The notes beneath the pieces were generated by a model that had not been told where the DNA came from, did no database searches, and was given only the letters and a program-made list of their open reading frames with translations. DNA of 15,633 nt, taken from Promethearchaeota archaeon. Its GTDB lineage: Archaea; Asgardarchaeota; Lokiarchaeia; Sigynarchaeales; SOKP01. The translations under genes were made by a program, and so were the position numbers. Each line of letters begins with the position of its first letter. The stretch's first letter is position 1. Of this stretch, positions 12,704-15,633 are shown one piece after another. Location of the stretch: NCBI GenBank assembly GCA_030668025.1, contig DAOUUT010000053.1:1-15633 (forward strand), in the 5' to 3' direction.

Positions 12704-15076
12704 CTAGTATTCTTTTTTAGGTGGCAACACAGGATAACCATTCCGGTGCCACATAATCATGCCACCTGTTAAGTTTCTAACATCTTTAAATCCATCTCTA
12801 ACCAGCAATTGGGCTGCCATCATCGAACGTGCCCCACTATGGCAAACTACAACAATTTCCTCGTCCTTATACTCGTTTAAAGCATCAATATTATGCATTA
12901 ATTCCCCTAACGGCATTAATTTAGTGTCTTTAATATGTCCACCATGATATTCTTGAGGGGTCCGAACGTCAATCATTATTGTTGGCGATTCATCTGTATC
13001 AAGTGCTTCGAATAAATCGTCTGCATTCATCTCAGATAAAGCAGGGGCACCTGGACCTCTCAATTGTTTCCTCGTTTTCTTCGCAATTTTTACTGGTGCT
13101 GAAACATCTTCAATAGATATAGGCCCCTTTTCTAACGTCGCAACTAATTTTCCTTCTTCTTTACCTAAATATAACAAAGAAACGGCATCATTTAATTTTG
13201 CGTAAGCTTCTACACTTGCTTTAAATCCTGGATCTGTAGCATAAATTTTTAATTTTTTATTTTCTGGTAGTGCTTCAAGAGATTTAATGAGTGCAGTTAG
13301 AGGCCCCGGACAAGATAAACCACACGCATCTACTTCTACATAGTCTTCCGTAATTGTAGTTTTTCTTTCAACTAGTTCTTCCATAATTTCTTCTGATGCT
13401 CCACACTCAGCGGCTATTTCTTCGGTTGTTGCTATAGCTGTTTTAAATAATTTGTATCCACCTGATAAATTTTTAACGTGATATCCTTTTTGAATTAATA
13501 ATCTTGTTGAAAGGTAGCCTCTAAACCCCACTTCGCAGAGGATGTAAATATTTTTATCTTTAGGTACTTCATCCAGTCTACTTCTTAATTCTAAATCGCT
13601 TATATTCACAGCTCCTTCAATAGTTCCAATTTGATATTCTTCGGGTGTTCTCACGTCAAGTATAAAACTATTATTGTTTTTTATTTTTTCAATGTCGTGC
13701 CAGTGCCAAATAGGCATATCACCTTTAATTACGTTAGCAGCAACAAATCCCGCCATGTTTACGGGATCTTTAGCAGAACCAAAAGGCGGTGCGTAAGTAA
13801 GTTCTAACTCTTCTAAGTCAAACACTGTTCCTTTGAATTTAATTACAGTAGCAATTACATCAATTCTTTTTTCTGTTCCTGGACCTCCAGCCGCTTGAAC
13901 TCCGAGTATTTTTCCACTTGGAACTTCAAATATCAATTTAAGAGTTATTGGTACCGCTCCTGGGTAATAACCTGCGTGGTTATTAGGGTGTATATAAATC
14001 TTTTCGTACTTAATATCGGTTTTCTTTAATTGTTTTTCATTTAAACCTACTGTTGAAACAGTTAAATCAAATACTTTTACGACGGAGGCTCCCAAAATTC
14101 CTTGATACTTCGTATCACGGCCAGCAATAACATCAGCAACTATTCTCCCTTGTTTATTTGCTGGACCTGCTAAAGGTATTCCCGTGGGTTCCTGGGTTAT
14201 AAAATTTTTTACTTGGACTGCGTCACCTACAGCAAATATTGAAGGGTCTGAAGTTTTCATCTGTTCGTCTACAATTATATGACCTCGCGGACCAATTCTT
14301 AAATCGGCTTCCTTGGCTAATTTGCTTTCTGGTTTAACCCCAATTGCTAAAATTATTATATCAGTCTCAATGTTTTTCCCACTTTTAGTAATAACGTAAA
14401 AACTATTGTCACTATCGCATTTGAAAGAATCAACAGGGTCTTCTAATTGTAAACACACACCATTTAGTAGTAGTTCTTGATGTACAAATTGCGCTATTTC
14501 CTTATCTATAGGCGCCATAACTTGGTCAAGCATTTCCACGATTTTTACCTTAGCACCTCTACGCTTCAAATTTTCAGCCATTTCTAAACCAATAAAACCG
14601 CCCCCGATGATGGTTGCGTGTTTAACATTATTCTTTTCAACAAATTGTTTGATCTTAACGGAATCTGGAATTGTTCTCAAGGTAAAAACGGGGACATCAC
14701 CGATCCCCTCAAATGGAGGTACAATTGGAGTAGCTCCAGGAGAAAGTACTAAGTAATCATAGTCCAATTCGAAAGCTTTATCGTTTTCAAGGTTTTTAAC
14801 TGTAACAGTTTTATTTTTCTTGTTAATTGAAATTGCTTCGTGGTTAACTTTGACGTCAATCCTAAATCGCTCCCAAAATTCTTCTGGCGTCATTAGTTCC
14901 AATTGAGTTTGGTCCTTTATGACATGGCCAATATAATACGGTAACCCACAGTTCGCAAATGAAACGTACTCCCCCTTCTCAAGCACTGTTATCTCTGCGT
15001 CTTCCATTAACCTTCTAAGTCGAGCAGCCGTCGAAGCGCCCCCAGCAACACCACCTACAATTATAACTTTTTTCAT
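12704..15076 (-). CDS. CoA-disulfide/persulfide reductase fused to rhodanese, TusA and rhodanese domains
   Basis: 790 residues in four modules. Residues 1-450: CoADR-type flavoprotein with FAD site VIIVGGVAGGASTAARLRR, the redox Cys C43 (SFANCGLPYYIG), NAD(P)H site IIGGGFIGLEMAENL (156-170), second FAD motif FAVGDA (281-286), conserved Y370/Y371 and Y428 (LTYAPPFG) like the catalytic tyrosines of CoA-disulfide reductases. Residues 455-545: rhodanese with catalytic C514 (CEVGFRG). Residues 578-650: TusA-type sulfur carrier, CGLSCPGP with C589. Residues 680-780: second rhodanese, C745 (CHSGARS). CoADR-rhodanese fusions reduce CoA disulfide, CoA persulfide or polysulfide with NAD(P)H; the added TusA and second rhodanese suggest persulfide relay along one chain. 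All four active-site Cys are present. It has its own promoter and is followed by the rubrerythrin/desulfoferrodoxin genes, so a part in oxidative and sulfur stress is inferred; substrate is not known. Confidence 0.93.
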   Translation of the reverse strand: MKKVIIVGGVAGGASTAARLRRLMEDAEITVLEKGEYVSFANCGLPYYIGHVIKDQTQLELMTPEEFWERFRIDVKVNHEAISINKKNKTVTVKNLENDKAFELDYDYLVLSPGATPIVPPFEGIGDVPVFTLRTIPDSVKIKQFVEKNNVKHATIIGGGFIGLEMAENLKRRGAKVKIVEMLDQVMAPIDKEIAQFVHQELLLNGVCLQLEDPVDSFKCDSDNSFYVITKSGKNIETDIIILAIGVKPESKLAKEADLRIGPRGHIIVDEQMKTSDPSIFAVGDAVQVKNFITQEPTGIPLAGPANKQGRIVADVIAGRDTKYQGILGASVVKVFDLTVSTVGLNEKQLKKTDIKYEKIYIHPNNHAGYYPGAVPITLKLIFEVPSGKILGVQAAGGPGTEKRIDVIATVIKFKGTVFDLEELELTYAPPFGSAKDPVNMAGFVAANVIKGDMPIWHWHDIEKIKNNNSFILDVRTPEEYQIGTIEGAVNISDLELRSRLDEVPKDKNIYILCEVGFRGYLSTRLLIQKGYHVKNLSGGYKLFKTAIATTEEIAAECGASEEIMEELVERKTTITEDYVEVDACGLSCPGPLTALIKSLEALPENKKLKIYATDPGFKASVEAYAKLNDAVSLLYLGKEEGKLVATLEKGPISIEDVSAPVKIAKKTRKQLRGPGAPALSEMNADDLFEALDTDESPTIMIDVRTPQEYHGGHIKDTKLMPLGELMHNIDALNEYKDEEIVVVCHSGARSMMAAQLLVRDGFKDVRNLTGGMIMWHRNGYPVLPPKKEY

Positions 15077-15214
15077 ATTATCATCTTTTATTTATTTTTA
15101 GTTGTGCGATCGTGATGCACTATATCACTACTTTAAAAAAATAAAATTAAGTGTACAATATAAACCTCTTTATTATAAATTATGAAAAAATTAGAGAATT
15201 AGGATAGAAAAAAT
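15077..15214 (-). promoter_or_regulatory. Promoter region of the CoADR-fusion gene; 3' flank of the TrxR-like gene
   Basis: Minus strand: AAAAGATGATAA directly before the ATG at 15076 matches the rubrerythrin leader over 12 bases and can act as a weak SD. Further up, a T-rich and TTTAAAG-containing stretch around 15133-15150 and CTAAAAATAAATAAAAG at 15085-15101 are TATA-like. The GTGC...GCAC arms at 15104-15120 are short and I attach little weight to them. The TrxR-like gene ends at 15215 with T runs after its stop. Confidence 0.35.
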
Positions 15215-15633
15215 TTATGTTCGATAATCTAAAACTATTACTACATCAACAAATAGCTCGTAGTTCTCGTCCTCATCGAAATCATGTATAACAATTTTTT
15301 CTACTTCATCGAGCTCTCCTTTGATTTCAATCAATTCTGATTCTTGCAATAGTTTTACATCTGAATGCTTCAATTTTTTCCTCAATTCAACATTACCAGG
15401 AACGGATTTTGCAGAAGTTACAACAATTACTCTTCCAGTATATTCTGTTAGTTTAAGCGCGAGCTCTAAGGATTCGTCTCCCGAGTCAACGATAATAATT
15501 CTTTTTTCTCTTAACTCTTCTAAATCCGCGGGTACTTCTTTATAGACTCCTTTTCCAAGAAAGTCTTCAATTCCGAGTATTATCCTTACATCTAATTGAC
15601 AAGACGTAACGATCTCTATTTCTGGCTCTGTAC
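15215..15633 (-). CDS. Degenerate thioredoxin-reductase-like protein (5' end outside window)
   Basis: The frame is open from the right edge to TAA at 15215 and gives 138 residues with no clear start. They align by pattern to the middle of thioredoxin reductase/AhpF: IVTSCQLDVRIILGIEDFLGKGV corresponds to the ATGxxPRxLxIPGExxFxGKGV segment, then YKEVPAD stands where the redox SYCATCD should be, then RIIIVDSGDESLELALKLTEYTGRVIVV corresponds to the NADPH Rossmann beta-alpha-beta with GGGDSAxEEALxLTxYxxxVxxI, followed by ...LLQESELIEIKGELDEVEKI. The ATG motif is TSC, the Cys pair is missing, and the GxGxxA loop is DxGxxS, and the protein stops before the C-terminal FAD-binding GD motif. It is therefore likely a non-catalytic relative with a regulatory or binding role, or a decaying gene, although no in-frame stop or frameshift is visible. 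The alignment is my reading and not a search result. Confidence 0.55.
   Translation of the reverse strand, partial: TEPEIEIVTSCQLDVRIILGIEDFLGKGVYKEVPADLEELREKRIIIVDSGDESLELALKLTEYTGRVIVVTSAKSVPGNVELRKKLKHSDVKLLQESELIEIKGELDEVEKIVIHDFDEDENYELFVDVVIVLDYRT

Noticed and set aside
15321..15545. 74-residue plus-strand open frame at the right end
   Set aside because: Serine-rich low-complexity translation typical of an antisense shadow; the minus frame shows thioredoxin-reductase-like structure over the same bases.
1..15633. CRISPR arrays, tRNA or rRNA genes, insertion sequences or transposases
   Set aside because: I looked for regular spaced repeats, GTTCRA-type T-loops, conserved rRNA segments and transposase-like frames and saw none that I could support.

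Overview
The window looks like a stretch of an anaerobic, AT-rich archaeal chromosome. The archaeal signs are a Bat-type HTH_10 regulator end, AT-rich TATA-like boxes about 25-30 bases ahead of start codons with very short or absent leaders, T-tract terminators without strong hairpins, and SD motifs of the GAGG/GGTGA kind. Gene content (rubredoxins, flavodiiron protein, desulfoferrodoxin, rubrerythrin, GPH-type transporter, CoA-disulfide-reductase fusion) would fit an Asgard/Lokiarchaeia-like or similar strict anaerobe, but the sequence alone does not settle the lineage.

Layout, left to right. 2-319: 3' end of a Bat-like regulator. 370-1200 (-) and 1320-2663 (+): a divergent pair, a Cys-rich ferredoxin-domain protein and a pyridine nucleotide:rubredoxin-type flavoprotein with its own C-terminal rubredoxin domain, separated by a 119-base promoter region holding two palindromes that share the core AACATGTT. 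2679-2825: a 48-residue rubredoxin-like protein, then a D-aminoacylase (2864-4486), probably one operon with the flavoprotein. 4687-4827: a 46-residue rubredoxin from a GTG start. 4847-6010 (-): a membrane acyltransferase flanked by an exact 26-bp direct repeat. 6362-8995: a flavodiiron protein (FprA) followed 18 bases later by an acyl-CoA dehydrogenase with a fused rubredoxin domain. 9115-10611: GPH/MFS sugar-type transporter. 10653-11201 (-): GmhB-like HAD phosphatase. 11433-12500 (-): desulfoferrodoxin and rubrerythrin. 12704-15076 (-): CoA-disulfide-reductase-like flavoprotein fused to rhodanese, TusA and a second rhodanese. 15215-15633 (-): 3' part of a degenerate thioredoxin-reductase-like protein.

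How it works together: this is an oxygen/ROS defence and thiol/sulfur redox island. The NROR-like flavoprotein can move NAD(P)H electrons to rubredoxins; these feed FprA (O2 or NO to water or N2O), desulfoferrodoxin (superoxide to peroxide) and rubrerythrin (peroxide to water). Five rubredoxin folds (two free, three fused) plus the desulforedoxin-type iron site of desulfoferrodoxin lie within about 10 kb. The most novel proposal is that the acyl-CoA dehydrogenase-rubredoxin fusion beside FprA passes acyl-CoA electrons straight to O2 without NADH. The CoADR-Rhd-TusA-Rhd protein would manage CoA disulfide/persulfide.
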